From Ahaetulla prasina (lineage: Eukaryota > Chordata > Lepidosauria > Squamata > Colubridae): a stretch of DNA of 64,000 nucleotides. This document shows positions 1 through 12,976 of this stretch, piece by piece. The DNA lies in NCBI RefSeq assembly GCF_028640845.1, contig NC_080541.1:162923502-162987501 (forward strand). Direction: 5' to 3'. Positions within the stretch are counted from its first letter, which is position 1, and the number at the start of each line of letters is the position of its first letter. The position numbers and the translations under genes were made by a program. The notes below the pieces were generated by a model. It was not told where the DNA came from, made no database searches, and was given only the letters and a program-made list of their open reading frames with translations.

Positions 1-295
1 AAATATGAGCCATCTCCCAATGAAGACTGTTTTAATTGTATTTATAAATCATCCATTGCTATTATAAGAATCAGTGATGTAAATATAAGTTTTCTAAATC
101 ATAAAACAGCATTATTTAAAAATAAGCTTTTTCAAGGGAGTGCTTATTTTATCATTAAAGCAGATAATGAATCAAATATATTTCTGTCTCATCTACTTTT
201 ATCCCCCACTTTCTCCCACCACAAAAATGAACAGGTATAGCTTTTCTATATGTGAGTGTGTCCATGCATGCACCTTCAAAAGTCAGTGTTAGATC

Positions 296-475
296 CTGGC
301 AACTGCAGTTTTCTTAGCAAGATTTTTCAGAAGTGGTTTGCCATTGACTGCTTCTTAGGGTTGAGCGAATAACTGGCCCAAAGTTATCCAGCTGGATTTG
401 TGTCTCACATGGGATAAGAATTCGCAGTATCTCAGTTTCTAACCTGGTGCTTTAACCAGTATATCAAACTGTCTA
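296..475 (-). repeat. Old tRNA-derived CORE/MIR-like SINE
   Basis: Read on the minus strand, a tRNA-like head (TGGTTAAAGCACCAGG) is followed by a core with CTTTGGGCCAGTTATTCGCTCA, close to the 'tgaccttgggccagtcac' core of MIR-type SINEs. The copy is diverged. Two further copies lie at 39158-39645 and 48310-48475. The family call rests on recognised motifs, not an alignment. Confidence 0.55.
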
Positions 476-1165
476 TCACACAATCATTACATATTTGGTA
501 CATAATGTCTTGCAAATATGGATCCTAAAATTAATTCAGCCAATCTTAATGGATTACAGATTAAATGTATTACCATTTTTTTACACTTAGAATCCACCAA
601 AATTCATTAATATTGTCTCTGTGTCTTTCCCTCTTTCAGAAAGATACAGTATTTTAAAGCAATTCTATATAGGAACACTGACAAACTAATTTATCAGCAC
701 GCACACAGAAAATCTCCAAGTAGCTACCATAAAGGAGAAGAAAAGATAGGAATGCAACCCCATGGGGATTGCCCAGTGAGACTTTAATTCATATAAATTC
801 GTATTTATCCATATGTTTGCAACATCTGACATTCTAATGATCAGCCATTCTATAATATGCTAGTGTTTGCATAAAAATGCAACATGCAGACTGGCTTCTA
901 TTAAACCATTATTATCCAATGTATAAGATTTCACAACAAAAGCTTTGAGAATGAAAGTAACAGGAAACAAAAACAATCTGTTTGACACCATAAGAATTGC
1001 TTCCTGATGCAAACCCTAAGGCCATAAAACAGAGCTGCCTTTCCCAACTTATTTCACTAGACAAATAAATAAATAAATTCAAAAATGTATGCATGAAAAC
1101 CTATCTAGAGAACATACTGTAACTGTTCCTTTTGTGGTAACTTCTATACGTTTAATATTTTTCCA

Positions 1166-1549
1166 CAGGGTGGATTTGATTTAAATCGAGTCTATTTAAA
1201 TCATGATTTGAATCACTAGTAAAAAGGGTTGCTTTAAATCAACTCAATTTAAATCATAATTTTTAAAGAGCAACTGTCATCTCTGTCCCCCAGCGGCTCC
1301 TCCTCTGACCTGCTGTTGACTCACCAACAGTCCCAATATTGCAGAATATACAGCCTCATGCTACATAACTAAGCTCCATTTCATGCTGAATAATCTAAAT
1401 TATTAGAAAATAGAAAACTATCTTTAGATAGATTTTTACTCCAAAAGCATTTAATTAAAATAAATTTAATAAAAATAAAAAATCCAATTTAAATAAAAAA
1501 AAATCTTTTAATTTTTTTTTTAATATCTCATTGATTTTTATCCACCCTG
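1166..1549. mobile_element. Nonautonomous hAT-type transposon, 384 bp
   Basis: The left end is CAGGGTGGATTTGATTTAAA and the right end is ATTGATTTTTATCCACCCTG, which form inverted termini of the hAT type. The flanks TTTTTCCA and TTTTTCTC are a worn 8-bp duplication (6 of 8). The interior repeats ATTTAAATCA-like motifs near both ends, as subterminal repeats do. No transposase frame is present. Confidence 0.7.
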
Positions 1550-4500
1550 TTTTTCTCAAAATAACACATTAATATGTAGTTCAGATAAAGACTCACTGCC
1601 CTATGATTGTCAGAACTTTAATTTATATCCGAAGCTGTGTAATTATTAAAAATATCTAAACTATACTTAGGGATTTGAAAAAAAAAAGAGTTCACAATTC
1701 AGTTTCATGTCTATCATATACAAATGTTTTCTAATTCGGTTATTCAGGAGAACATGAGAATATTTTCTTTTATTTTTTGGACTGTATCAATCAACCTTTG
1801 AAAAGTTAAACTGACAACCCCAGAAATGTTGGATTTGCATAGTCCGGAAGATAAATCAAGTATTGCCTGAAATATTCTATTAATATTCTGGTTTGCATAC
1901 TCCGGTTGATCTCATAGTAGATTGAAGCACCAACGAAGTTACTAGATTAGCAACCAATTTTAATCTTTATAAAACTGACTGATATGTAAAGGATGAAACA
2001 AGGTAAGTATCCTCTATGATCTTTGCCCCTTTCCATGGAGAGGTGAACATTTGCATATTTTTGTACTTCTTGGATTAAGAAGGTTCTCTTCACAGAGATT
2101 CACCCTCAGAAATGTGGAACTAGAGCATTCATTCTCATAACCACTTGGATATAAATAAGGTAGGCTATCATGCAATTTAAAATGACTTGAAAACAGGTAA
2201 GATAGTACTACCAACCAGCCTGTATAAAACTGGATGAGTTGCGATTCACTTTGGGATCTTATAGAAGGCAATGTGGTTTCAAGACAGCAAAATTACACCA
2301 ATGCAAGTTGAACTTGAGCTTTCAGAGATGCTTCGGATTGAGTTGAAAAATTTCTTCTGATTAAAACCTATGTCTGGCCTTTGCATGCTACACAAAGTCA
2401 GGACACTACTAAGATAGATATAAAAAAAATAATCTAAAAGTGAAAGTAACATTCAGTACAATACCTACCTATTTTTATATTTACGTTCTCCTCTTGACAC
2501 AAACATAATTTTATCCCACTATTTGGACAATCTACATTAAATTCATTCAAAGGCTTAAAGAGGCATAAAGAAGAAAAGCATAACTATACAGATAACTTAT
2601 TAAGAAGGATTCAGGGCAAAATATCTGGAGAACAAAAAAGGTCTTTAGCATTAGTAATTTTTAAATTTTGTTTGGAATTTTCCTCCATATGGAATTCCAC
2701 ACATACATTTGTTCTAATAAATATTGCGAAGTGGAAAGCAACCAGATTTGAGCCAAAAAAATGACTGGGAAAAAAAGATTAAAACACTTCTTCCTTTCCT
2801 GTCATTTTTTTTGCCCGCTAAATGCCCCACCGCTGTTTTTTATATTTTTTAAAAAGGAGGAGATGAGGGACTGTTGCCATATGTTAGTGTAAAAAAGCAC
2901 ATTCTTAATCCTTCAATTACAGTTTGGTTACTCACTACAATTCACTCCACAGATTACCAAATCTATCTCCACAAAAGCAGAATTTATTACTTGTTATTCC
3001 CCAACAATTAGTGAATGCTGTATTTCTACAGATCATTGACTGCAGCATGCTGATCCATTACTAAAAGCATAATGTGGAGTTACATTACAATATAAGTCAT
3101 CAGAGATATACTTTAAAGATAAATTACAAGCCATTCTTGCAATAGAAGGTCCAGTTTATCTGACAAATTCTTAAGAAGCTTAACGATTTGACTCTTTACT
3201 AAGAAAAAAGCCTTAGTACTATAAACATATTCTATTTCAATTGTTTGCAAGACTGAATATTTTAAAAAATGAGCTTAGGTTATGCAACATTATTTTCACA
3301 AGCAAACTGTCCTATTCTAAAATAATGTTTAAAATACTAATTTTAAATAAAAGTTTCTCAGGGTTTTTTAAAGAAACATTTTCTAGGAAAGTAGCTTGGA
3401 TAATCCCTTTAGAAACAACACAGTTTCTTCTTGTGGGTTCACAAAGATGAACGCATATATTATACCTTAAAATCTTTTAAACAAGATACCACTAGGATGA
3501 GTGACAAGAGATGGGCTTTTATTTAAACAATTTTACACACAACTATTTATTTTATTCTGCATGAAGCAGCTTTATAGATATTCCTGGTATGTAAGATAAC
3601 ATCTGTGTAACAAGCACCTGCTTTTAGTTAAGGGTTTTGAAGCATTTTCAACTGTGAGATTTTCAGTCTCAAATGGTTATTGCATTTCTCTGCTTGTCTC
3701 TGCTAGAACAGTATCCAATATCACACCTCAGGGAAAGCATTTTTTTGTTCAGGCTTATATACTCACAAGTAACCTTCAAACGTCTAGCTCTTTCTTGGGA
3801 AAATTTAACTTATGCCAGCCACACTTTTTTCCTGAGTGCATAAATCAGTCCAAACTTCCTAAACAACATTCATTAGCATGGCATGCGAAAATAAGATTTA
3901 CTAAGTATTTTGGGGCAGAAAGGTAGGTAAAAATGGAATGAATAAATAAACATTAAATAATTCACTTCTAATAATAAAGATCAAGATTTGTGACAAAACA
4001 TTTTGGTGCCTGGCACCCTGCCCTTGGCAGATAAGAACTTTATGAAAATTGTTTTGGATAATAGGGTTTTTTTTACCCATTTTTTCCACTCTGTTGTGTT
4101 TACCATGTGCCAGAAAAGTATCATTTAAGCTGATTCCCTCTTGTTATAATAGTTTATCTGACAAGTATATATAGATTTTGAAGACATTTATCTACAAATT
4201 CTCAATTTTATAATGGGTATTTTGCTGGACAGCAAAACAAATTTAAAACAAGTTTTAAAAACAAACGTATTCTAAAATCTTATGAAATACAATATGAAGA
4301 GCAGCTGGAAACTGAAGGTAATATTTGTAGTATGGATGTTAACGTCTTAATTGTGATAATGGTCAGGACAAGCTATAGTAAAACGAATAAGTTCGAATCT
4401 TGGCTAGGACCACAGTTAGCTTAACTTAAGTTACTGAAATGAGCAATATTTTTCTCAGCAAAAAAGTACTAAATTCAGCTTGAAGGATCTTTGGATACCC

Positions 4501-6019
4501 TCTTATTAGGATTTTATAGTCCACTGGCTAGAAGTGTCAAATAGGACTTGAGAACTGAAGGAAAGAACTAAATGACTCTGAACAGTTATGGTGGATCATA
4601 TTAAAAGCTTATCTAGTCTACCGTTGTGGTCTTATATTCTTAAATTTGAATCTGCCTTTCTCATGTTCAAGTGGGCTTATATTTTCATCATTAATGGACA
4701 CTTAAAGATGCAATCTATATAGCTGTAACTATTGAAATACTAATTGCATTGGCTTTATATTTCAGCATGGGTCAAAGGGGACGACTTACGGGCACATTTC
4801 TCAGTAACAGAAATTATGCAAATATACCTGCTGGGCTTTGAAACAGATACTTAGTAGGGAACAGACAAGATTTTACAAAAAAGGGGGGGCATATTTTATA
4901 AATGAAAATAGAAATATTTTCTAGTTCTATTAATTTTACTCAAATGTATTGTTGGGATAAATACATGTGCAGCATCCAACAAAATTTTTTAAATAAAAAT
5001 AATAAAAATTAATTAATTAAAATAAATTAAAAAGAAAACAAAAAAACAAGTAAGCTCAAAGGGCAGACCATCTTTCTGCCATCTGTTTTCTATGTTTCTA
5101 GTTGCCCAGAGTTTTTGTTACGAGTCAGGTGACATACAAATTTAATAAATTATTATTAACTTCAGGAGTTTTTTCATATGATGGTAAGTATACAGCAACA
5201 TGTAAACTTGTGGTCACTATATGTCGGCTTGAATGTGGAAAGCACTGTATGGTAAAATATTTTGCATGCTATATGTTAAAGGCAATATAATCCAAAATAG
5301 TGACATTTAATATGACTATAGTTTTTAAAAGATGCTACTGCATCACTGGAGCCAGAAAGTGATGAAATGCAGAGCCACACCACCACCATCCCACCCCATC
5401 TTTTACTGTGAACTACCTTTATCAGGTGTCACTCTGCAACAGTCACAAAAAAAAGTTAGCTACTGAGAAACCACCAGAACAATAGGGAAATGTTTGTTTC
5501 TCTATGGTCCCCATAATTTTTCCAAATAACACCATGATAAGGGTCACTTGGCTGTCAAATATTATCCCGCTTTTGCCTGGAACTTCTGAGTTTAGATTGT
5601 TGAATTGAGGCAGGCAGGAAGGGCCAATGGCAGCAAATGTCCCATCTAGTAAACCAGAAAAACGATGGAACTGATTTTATTATCCCGCTAGGCTTTTGAG
5701 ACATCATCACTGGAAAGATCAGGAAAATACCAATCCTATCTGAAAGAGTGCTTTGAAAGGAGGTTAAAAATGGGTTTTGTCCCAACTGTATAAAGAGCAA
5801 TAAGGATGTTAATATTCGTACAATACTGTTCTACTTCTCATTTGTTTGTTGTATACCTTACGTTTGTTACAGCAAAAGACTGGATGGTTAGACATCCAGG
5901 AACTGAAAAATAGTTTAAAAAGTTATCTTAGTAGATGCTCCCATCTCATCCTTTACTACTATCAGTCTACTTTGTCTTGTAGTCCCAACCCATACAACTG
6001 CCCAGAGAGCCCAACATTT
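1550..6019. other. AT-rich intronic sequence, no gene seen
   Basis: Only short chance frames occur here. There are A/T homopolymers, an AT-rich low-complexity tract near 4982-5045 and a G run near 4883-4889. I could not assign the rest to a gene or a repeat family. Confidence 0.6.
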
Positions 6020-6346
6020 CTGTTTTTAAGTGAGACATTTATTAAGTGAGTTTTGCGTCATGTTACAACCTTTCTTGCCACAGTTGTTAAATGAATCACT
6101 GAAGCTGTGGAGTTTGCTTGTCAGAAGGTTGCAAAAAGTGATCATATGACCCTTGGACACAGCAACCAACATAAATGTAAACCAGATGACAAGCTTCTGA
6201 GTTTTGATCACAAGACCATTAGGATGCTGCAAAGATTATAACTGTGAAAAGTGGTAATAAATCACTAAGTGCCGTTGTAACTTTATTCAGTACTGTTATA
6301 ACTTTGAACGGTCACTAAGTGAGCTGTTGTAAATCAAAGATTACCT
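6020..6346 (+). repeat. Dispersed DNA-transposon-like repeat (TACCTG-ended family)
   Basis: The segment contains AAGTGAGACATTTATTAAG, CTTGCCACAGTTGTTAAATG and AACGGTCACTAAGTGAGC, and ends in GATTACCTG. The same motif series recurs at 13765-14308, 28488-28722, 35596-35969 (minus), 38713-39136 and 52080-52770. Better-preserved copies end in GGACTACCTG with an inverted counterpart at the other end, so this is probably a nonautonomous DNA transposon. I do not name the family. Confidence 0.6.
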
Positions 6347-9300
6347 GTACTCTGTCTGTTTTGCATGTTCTGAGCGATCAGACAAAAGTAGCTAAGAGAC
6401 TGAAAAGTGAGACTGGGGTGAACCTCAATAGATGGACTACAATGGTGATCTTTAATGTTGTCTTTCAGCATTAAACTTAGAAGAACTCAAGAACTCACAG
6501 TAACAGGGTATCTTATGCAGTGGTTTGCTTGCTTGTGGCTTTGCAGCATGAATACAGATGCTGTGGTTCATCAACCACAATTTATAACTCTGTGCATTGT
6601 GAGAACCCAGGTAACTGTGGCTTAATCGAATAAGCCAATAAAACATGGTTTAAAATGAACTGTGACTGCAGTCACTAACTTACATTGAATAATAATAATC
6701 CCTAAAAATAATGGATACATGGAGAATTTACATATAACTTTAATGATATGCAAATAACTTTGGGAATGGAAATTTCAATCTGTCAAGACCTGTGGCATGC
6801 GATTTTAACTGCTACAGAAACTTGAGAATATAATTTTTGAAAAAAGCAAATTTAATTTTTTTGCTATATAGAAATTATTTTGATAATACAGGTTTCCACA
6901 TATATTTACTCAAAACACTAGATTCTACTAATGCTAAAGTAATTTTCTGCTGAACAAGCATTCCTGATTTTTTTTTAAACAGGTAAACTACATGTGGCTC
7001 ACTTTAAATATTTAAAAAATATGCAAAAATATTTAGAAACTGGAGAACTTTCTCATATTTTTCTTGAGACAGTTATAGCATTTTGCATAAAAGCAATGAT
7101 CTGAACTGCAAAAATTCAGTGGAACAGTATTTCTGTATTAAATGTTTAAACCACCAACTGTAAGTTAAAGGTTCCACAGAAGGTAAGAAAAAGTTAAAAA
7201 TCATTTATTAACATTTATATTTTGCTACACTACAGATTGTTTCACACTAAAGTAACATTTTATTCATTTTTTCACATCAGAAATCATAACATTATGAACA
7301 TATTAAAGTCATTATTGCAATAGCCCCTCCATAGTAGATATCTTTTCCCAAGGATATAGGATTTGCTCAATTCAAAGTACTGCAGAACAACGAAAACATA
7401 TGATTTCTCTATAGTATAGGAAACCCAAATAATATTTACACTCAGCCAGAATCTTAAAGGCTTTTTTTCAAAGGCTGTGGAAATCTTTCTCTTGAATATT
7501 TTATTTTACAAATAACTGGCAACATTACAACTGGGATGCGCCTGAAGTTTATTTTACATTAATACAGCTATGTAACCTTGGACAATGTACCCTTTTCAAC
7601 CTTACCTACTTCACACTGTTTTACGGAATATAAAAGAGACTATCCTTACTTGTGTATCTCATGTATCTCAATACCAGAATAGTTCCAAAGTAGGAAAATT
7701 CAAGGCTAAGAACAGGATAATGCAGTCTTCAATATTCCAGCAAAGCTTTATTATTAGCATGGCAGTAGTCCAATTCTCTCTCATATACAAACAAAAAATC
7801 ACGCTCCAAATGCAGAATTATTTTCAGGTGCAATCATATTTATCATATTTGCTTTATTTCCCTGATAGTAATCCTGTGGATTAACAACTGATACTGCTGG
7901 AATTTATCCCAGAATTTATCCCAGAATAAAATGGAATTTATCCCAGAATAAAATTCAGTCCTAATCTAATAATTACAAATACTAGTTCCTTAGCACCACT
8001 TTACCCAATTAATATTTTGTATCTTTAAACAACAGAGTATTAATTCTGTAGGAAAAAATGCATATTATTTCAGACTATCACACATTAACTGCCGGTACCT
8101 TAGATTTAAATCAACTCACACATTTAGCAGCTGAAGAATAAATATGTATTAATCTAGCAATGTACATACACATTAGCTAGATACTCTCCAATACACAAAG
8201 TTGTACCAGTAATTGTAGCTGAAGCAGTGTGGTTGAAGTATATTATCCAATATTAATATTTAAGCTATGACATCATGAACATGGTCTGCTACCGGCAAGA
8301 CAAGGTTAAACTTGACCAAATGCATGAAGACTCACTTTTAATTTGTTCAGGATGTGATTTAACTCCTTTGCTCACTCAAAAAGCAAGCATGCAGTAAGTA
8401 TAAAGATGCTTGTAAATCTAGCTTCATTACTATATGCCAAACTGCTTGTTCTTTATGTAGAACTGATATCTAAGGTTGTCTATTATAAGATGCTCAATGG
8501 GATGGATGTCTTTGAAGAGAACTCCAAACTTCAGCTTGTGACTTCTAGGGTCCACAGTTCAAATTATCTTTACCACTTTAATTTGGGTGACAATGGTTAC
8601 TTGAAAAATCTTCACCCAAAGCAACTTGCCAACACTTACAATCTCAGAAAATGAACTAAACAAACTATGAGGGAAACAAATCAGGGAGTCCTTATCTTTT
8701 AAATTTCAGCATGTTCATTGAACAAGTAAGTCTATATAGAAGTTTTTTTTGGGGGGCGGTTACCCATCTCCTAGTATTTCAGTACATGTTTGCATTAATT
8801 TTAATATTTGGGATTAGTGTTTTCATTTTGAGGTGTTGATTTTATTCCTTCTGTTTTATCTTAAACTCTATGTGTGGGTTTTCTTTTGAAAACAATTTGG
8901 AAGCCTCAACTAGCTCTAAAATATTTCCAGAATATTAAGGAATGTAGATTATTTTAAAAGGATTGCACTGCTGCTTATTCACTGGTAACAATTTAAAAAG
9001 CTTATCTTCTAAATCCCAAATGATTTAAGTTCCAAACAGTTCCCCAAGTCAGTCCAAAACTTTTACTTAAAAAAAATTAAGACTCATTCTCTATTGGGCA
9101 TGAACTAAGCAAAAAGAAATGCCTTCAGTTCTTTTTGGCACCAAGTTGTCTACTGACTAAAAGGGGCATATAATTTTTTTCTACTAATACAAATGTGTAA
9201 ATTTGTGTGGGTTTCCCCCCGCCCCCAATTTACGAAGTTGAGTGGAAGTAGTTTACATGTAGTTCCAAATGACCTCTCACCCAGACCCAATACAGTTCAG

Positions 9301-9959
9301 CCTCCTCAATGTTACTCTTAGGTTACCTTGAATTGAGGCATAGGCCTCAATGAAGTCCTGTGAACATTTTCTGGCAATAAATCTTCCTGAATGTAATGAG
9401 TTTGATTTGGCTCTTCCGTGTACAGTAATCTCCAACAAAATCTGATGTCAAAAATTCCTGTCTAGTATCATTCTGAAGTATACACTTTCCCTTTCCTTTA
9501 TTGTGGTGCCAACACACTTGCGCTTCCAGGTTTCTTTGTGTCACCTCTCAAGACTTGCACCACCCAAAAGCAATTTACTCCACCACAATCTACCAGGGGA
9601 ACCAGTTTAAGTTTCCTCTGACTTTGTCAACTTCAGAACAGCATTTCCCCAACTCCATCACTTCACACCAAGTTTTCCCACCCCTTTAATTGAACTGAAT
9701 CCAATAGGCCATCTCATCTGCCTTTTTCATTCTGCTTCAGCCCAAGCTGAAGGGAGAGGGAGGAAGCAAAAGACAGAAACTCTCAGGGATAAGTAATAAG
9801 GCGTAGGCTAGACTGATTAGTTAAACGTTGCCAGTGTCTCATTTGGATTTTTAAAGATGCAAAGCCAGGTGATATTTAGGAATCCACAACCCCACCTCTA
9901 TACCCAAAGGGTTACCCTACAAGCTTTTCCCCCAGATCTCTGCAGACTCTCCTGCACTT
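6347..9959. other. AT-rich intronic sequence, no gene seen
   Basis: Short frames here lack recognisable domains or splice context. A short direct repeat of GGAATTTATCCCAGAATAAA-type sequence occurs around 7900-7950. Nothing else stands out. Confidence 0.6.
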
Positions 9960-11690
9960 TGGGACGACAGCTAGCAAGTAAACAAGTTTGAAATCCTGGT
10001 TTGCTCCGATTGAAGCGTCCACTACTTCCAATGTCGTTCAATGCAAGTCCTCGATAAAAGAGGCCGACGATGAAGAAAAAGGGAGGGCGAGGCCCGTTCG
10101 GATGCCTCCTGCAGCATAAAAATAACGGGCAAGCGGGAAAAGCTGAGGGATCCAAAAGAGGAGCCCAGGCGACAAAACAGATCAGTCTTGACGCCCTTCC
10201 CAACCCTTGAATTTTCCCGCCGGCGCTTAAGTAAAGTGTTCACCCATCACCCGAGGGGCTGTAACGCCGCTGCCGGGCAGGCTTGCTCAGGGCACGTGCA
10301 GAGTATTTTTGCCTTGCAGCGGAGCACGATTGACTCTAGGCGGCTCGAGGGTTGGGGAAAGGAGCCTTTCCAGGCAAAAAAGGCGCGGAGGGCAGGCCGG
10401 TTTGGGGATATGGAAACCTCGGTCGTTGCAAGCCCAGCATCCCGGGCCACGGCTATCGGATTCGGCCAACAAGTACCGGAAGGCGGGGGGGGAGGAGAAT
10501 CATGGAATCGGCACAGATATGGAGCCTTCTGCGGCATCCCCGAGGCGTTTTCGTGCGGACTTGGTAGCAAAAAGAAGCGCCTTCGTTCCGAAGAAGAGAG
10601 CATGGCACAAACTACGATCAAATAAATGCAGGCCCTAAATGCTATGCCAGTTAATCCCTTGTTTGGGACGCGTCATTTGCAATCCCGCCCCCCCATCCCC
10701 CGGCTGCAAAGAAAACTATTTGCACGGTGTTCAGAGATATTCTCACGTGCGCTTGACACGCCCGACCTCTCCTAGCATCCCTGGGAAGACTGAAGCCAGC
10801 CTCCAAGTAGGCTTGAGCTCCAGAACTGACCAGTCTTAGCAAACACGCAACTTTCGCTCCCCCACCCCCACCCTCACCCCACACCTCTGCTTGCAACACG
10901 TTTATCTGGCACTCGAAGGCCGAAGGGGCAGTACCCCTTAGCCACCAACACACGCGAAAAGTCTCTTTTTTAAACCATCCACCCCCAGAAAGGAATCCCG
11001 CCGATTGCACCCTCGAACGAGCCGTCCGAACTCCAAGCTGGTAGAAGGGCAAAGAAACCCGGGGCCGCTTTGAGTCCGGCAGAAGCGGCGCCTTCTCCGC
11101 CGGGGCATCTTTCAACCGCGGGAACAGGAGGCGGACGGGAGCCTGGGCTGAGTTTGGCTTACCTGGCGCGGCGGGTTCGGCCAGGCTCCGGCTGTGTAGC
11201 CACAGGAGCAGCTGGAGCAGGAAAGGGCTCCTTTTCCAGCTGCCCGGAGGGAGCCGCCGCTGCATTCCTGAGCCGGCTCCTCGTCCCTCCTCGCTACTCC
11301 AACATCCAGGAATCCCGAGCCCGGTGGCTGGAACGGGCTTTCGCTCGCCCGTCCGTCCGTCCTCTCCCTCCTTCTTCTCGCCGGGCTGTGAAACTGGCCT
11401 CTGGGCGGACGGTAGGCTGCCTTCGCTGGCCTCCCTCGCTCCTCAGCCTCCTGGCTTGTCACTTTCTCGAAGCTCCGCTCCAGACCGCCCCATCCCGAGC
11501 CAAGGCAGCCCCGCCGCCTGGAAGGGGCAGGCCAGTCCGCCCTGATCGACCCTCCCGCGCCCCCTGCTGGACCAGCCGGGACGCGCTTCTCTACCTGGAA
11601 GAGCAGCGGCGCCTCTCAAAGCGAACTCTCCGCTTAATTAGACGCGCCTTGAGTTTTATTTCGCGCGCGTTGGAAACTGTCCACCGGGCC
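9960..11690 (-). promoter_or_regulatory. CpG island promoter of ROR1
   Basis: This 1.7-kb block is rich in CpG and G+C, in sharp contrast with both flanks, and is the only such island outside repeats. It covers the proposed ROR1 exon 1 and continues about 1.2 kb into intron 1. On the minus strand, GGGCGG (Sp1-type) boxes lie upstream of the start codon at 11490-11485 and 11542-11537. There is no clear TATA box, as usual for an island promoter. The transcription start cannot be fixed from sequence alone. Confidence 0.75.
11163..11265 (-). CDS. ROR1: ROR1 exon 1, signal peptide (coding part)
   Basis: ROR1 is a Wnt5a-binding receptor tyrosine kinase-like protein of the plasma membrane. This exon supplies only the start: ATG at 11265-11263, then 34 codons beginning MQRRLPPGSWKR, a leucine-rich core (FLLQLLLWL) and a small-residue end, as in a signal peptide. 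It ends in phase 1 at CCA G followed by GTAAGC, a strong donor. From memory, human ROR1 exon 1 has the same plan: a basic start, a Leu/Ala core and a phase-1 donor after about 30 codons. The residues themselves are not closely similar. Support comes from the CpG island, the strand, and the known order PGM1 then ROR1 in vertebrates. The minus-strand frame runs on past the donor, but that part is intron. Another secreted or membrane gene remains possible. Confidence 0.6.
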
Positions 11691-11692
11691 GC

Positions 11693-11715
11693 AAAAAAAA
11701 AAAAAAAAAAAAAAA
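11693..11715. repeat. Poly(A) tract, 23 A
   Basis: An uninterrupted run of about 23 A marks the upstream edge of the CpG island. On the minus strand it is a poly(T) tract about 430 bp before the ROR1 start codon, where it could disfavour nucleosomes. No SINE body precedes it. Confidence 0.8.
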
Positions 11716-12799
11716 GGGTGATGCTTCCTCCTCCTCCTCTTCCTAATCTCCGTGGTTTGGAGACGGTGTTTGTTTTTGTTTTTTTAGAAATATCGATGGT
11801 GGCATTGTAGCTGCTGCGTGCCAATGCATTTAACTGTTTTTAAACAAATTAAAAAAAGAAAAATAAAATATGGCGGTTGGCATAAAGATTAGTTTCAGTG
11901 GGAGAGAGATGAAGAAAGAGATGCTAAGGAAAAACCCACAGTAAAAAAGCGACCCTGTTGCCAGCTTGAGCAAAAGCTGTTTACAGGCTTGGTGAATGGT
12001 GGATTTCTGCCAGTGGCTTTTTTTCCCCCCATTCCTGAGCCCATTTTTGAGGGTGGGGGGGTTGTTAAGTGATGGCTTGATTTTAAATATTATGTTTAGC
12101 TAAATAGCACACAATAAGAACGTGGAAAATGCATTTCAAAAGAATTAAGAGATTAGCCTATTGGAAAAATACCGAAGCATAAATCTTGAAATAAAATGTT
12201 CCACGTTACAGAAAAGCAAAAATAATGTCACACTTTATATTTAAAACCAGGAGAAGTTGGTGAGGGATAGATTATTGCTTGGTTTCATTTCTATTAAAAT
12301 GCAGGGGAAAAAACCCTGCCTGGAATATTTCCATGGAAAGAGTGTTAAAAACCTGAGGCAGTTAAAATGTTTACAGGGCCTGAGTTTTACTGTATTTATT
12401 TCAAATAAAGATTTGCATTTGTAGACAAAGCTCTTGGAAGGTGACTAACTATAACCACAAACTTTGTTATTGTAAAGTAGCCTGCTTTACATAATTCTAT
12501 CATGGTTTGTTGGATATTGTATATATCTAATGTATGACATTGAATATATCTAATCCATATTGCCAAGATATTATAACTAGATCTCAGATATCATTACAGT
12601 GAAAATACATCCTTTATTATAAAAAACTGTCCTTTAGATTTATTTTTGAAAGTTTTACTTTTGTCTTTTAATTTAGTACTTAATGCATAGTTTTTCACAT
12701 TCATGTGAAAAATAATGGTAATTTATTTTTTAAAAATTACACACAAATACTGTTTTATTTTAGATATTTTTATTATCTATTTAGATATTTAGATATTAT
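11716..12799. other. Intergenic sequence, nothing assigned
   Basis: This is AT-rich DNA between the ROR1 promoter and the first CR1 tail. No gene, splice pattern or recognised repeat was seen. Confidence 0.6.
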
Positions 12800-12976
12800 T
12801 GTTGCTGGCAATCCTTATGATTTATATTGCTATATTGATCATCAATTGTGTTGTAAATGTTGTACCTTGATGAACGTATCTTTTCTTTTATGTACACTGA
12901 GAGCATATGCACCAAGACAAATTCCTTGTGTGTCCAATCACACTTGGCCAATAAAAAATTCTATTCTATTCTATTA
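12800..12976 (+). mobile_element. CR1-like LINE 3' tail with (ATTCT)n
   Basis: This is a severely 5'-truncated copy containing TTGTTGCTGGCAATCCTTAT, GTGTGTCCAATCACACTTGG and an (ATTCT)n tail. CR1 elements end in ATTCTRTG-type repeats, and snake genomes carry CR1/L3 subfamilies that seed ATTCT (AATAG-type) microsatellites. It is almost identical over 160 bp to 37827-37984. Confidence 0.75.

Larger units (their letters stand above)
1..11162 (-). other. ROR1: Intron 1 of ROR1 (5' part)
   Basis: The exon 1 donor at 11162-11161 opens an intron that runs to base 1 and beyond. I looked on the minus strand for the next ROR1 exon, which encodes the start of the Ig domain, and found no matching reading frame. 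ROR1 intron 1 is very long in other vertebrates, so this is expected. The stretch is AT-rich with few repeats, listed separately. The assignment depends on the identity of exon 1. Confidence 0.55.

Noticed and set aside
10188..10638. Overlapping plus- and minus-strand frames of 60-145 codons in the CpG island
   Set aside because: Frames are open in several registers on both strands because the DNA is GC-rich with few stops. None has a domain or splice context.
10651..11162. Extension of the ROR1 exon 1 frame past the donor
   Set aside because: The strong GTAAGC donor in the expected phase ends the exon. The downstream frame shows no family resemblance.
11070..11810. Plus-strand frame of 246 codons opposite the ROR1 promoter
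   Set aside because: It is Arg/Pro/Ser-rich, ends in a poly-Lys run from the poly(A) tract, and lies antisense to exon 1. This is composition, not a gene.
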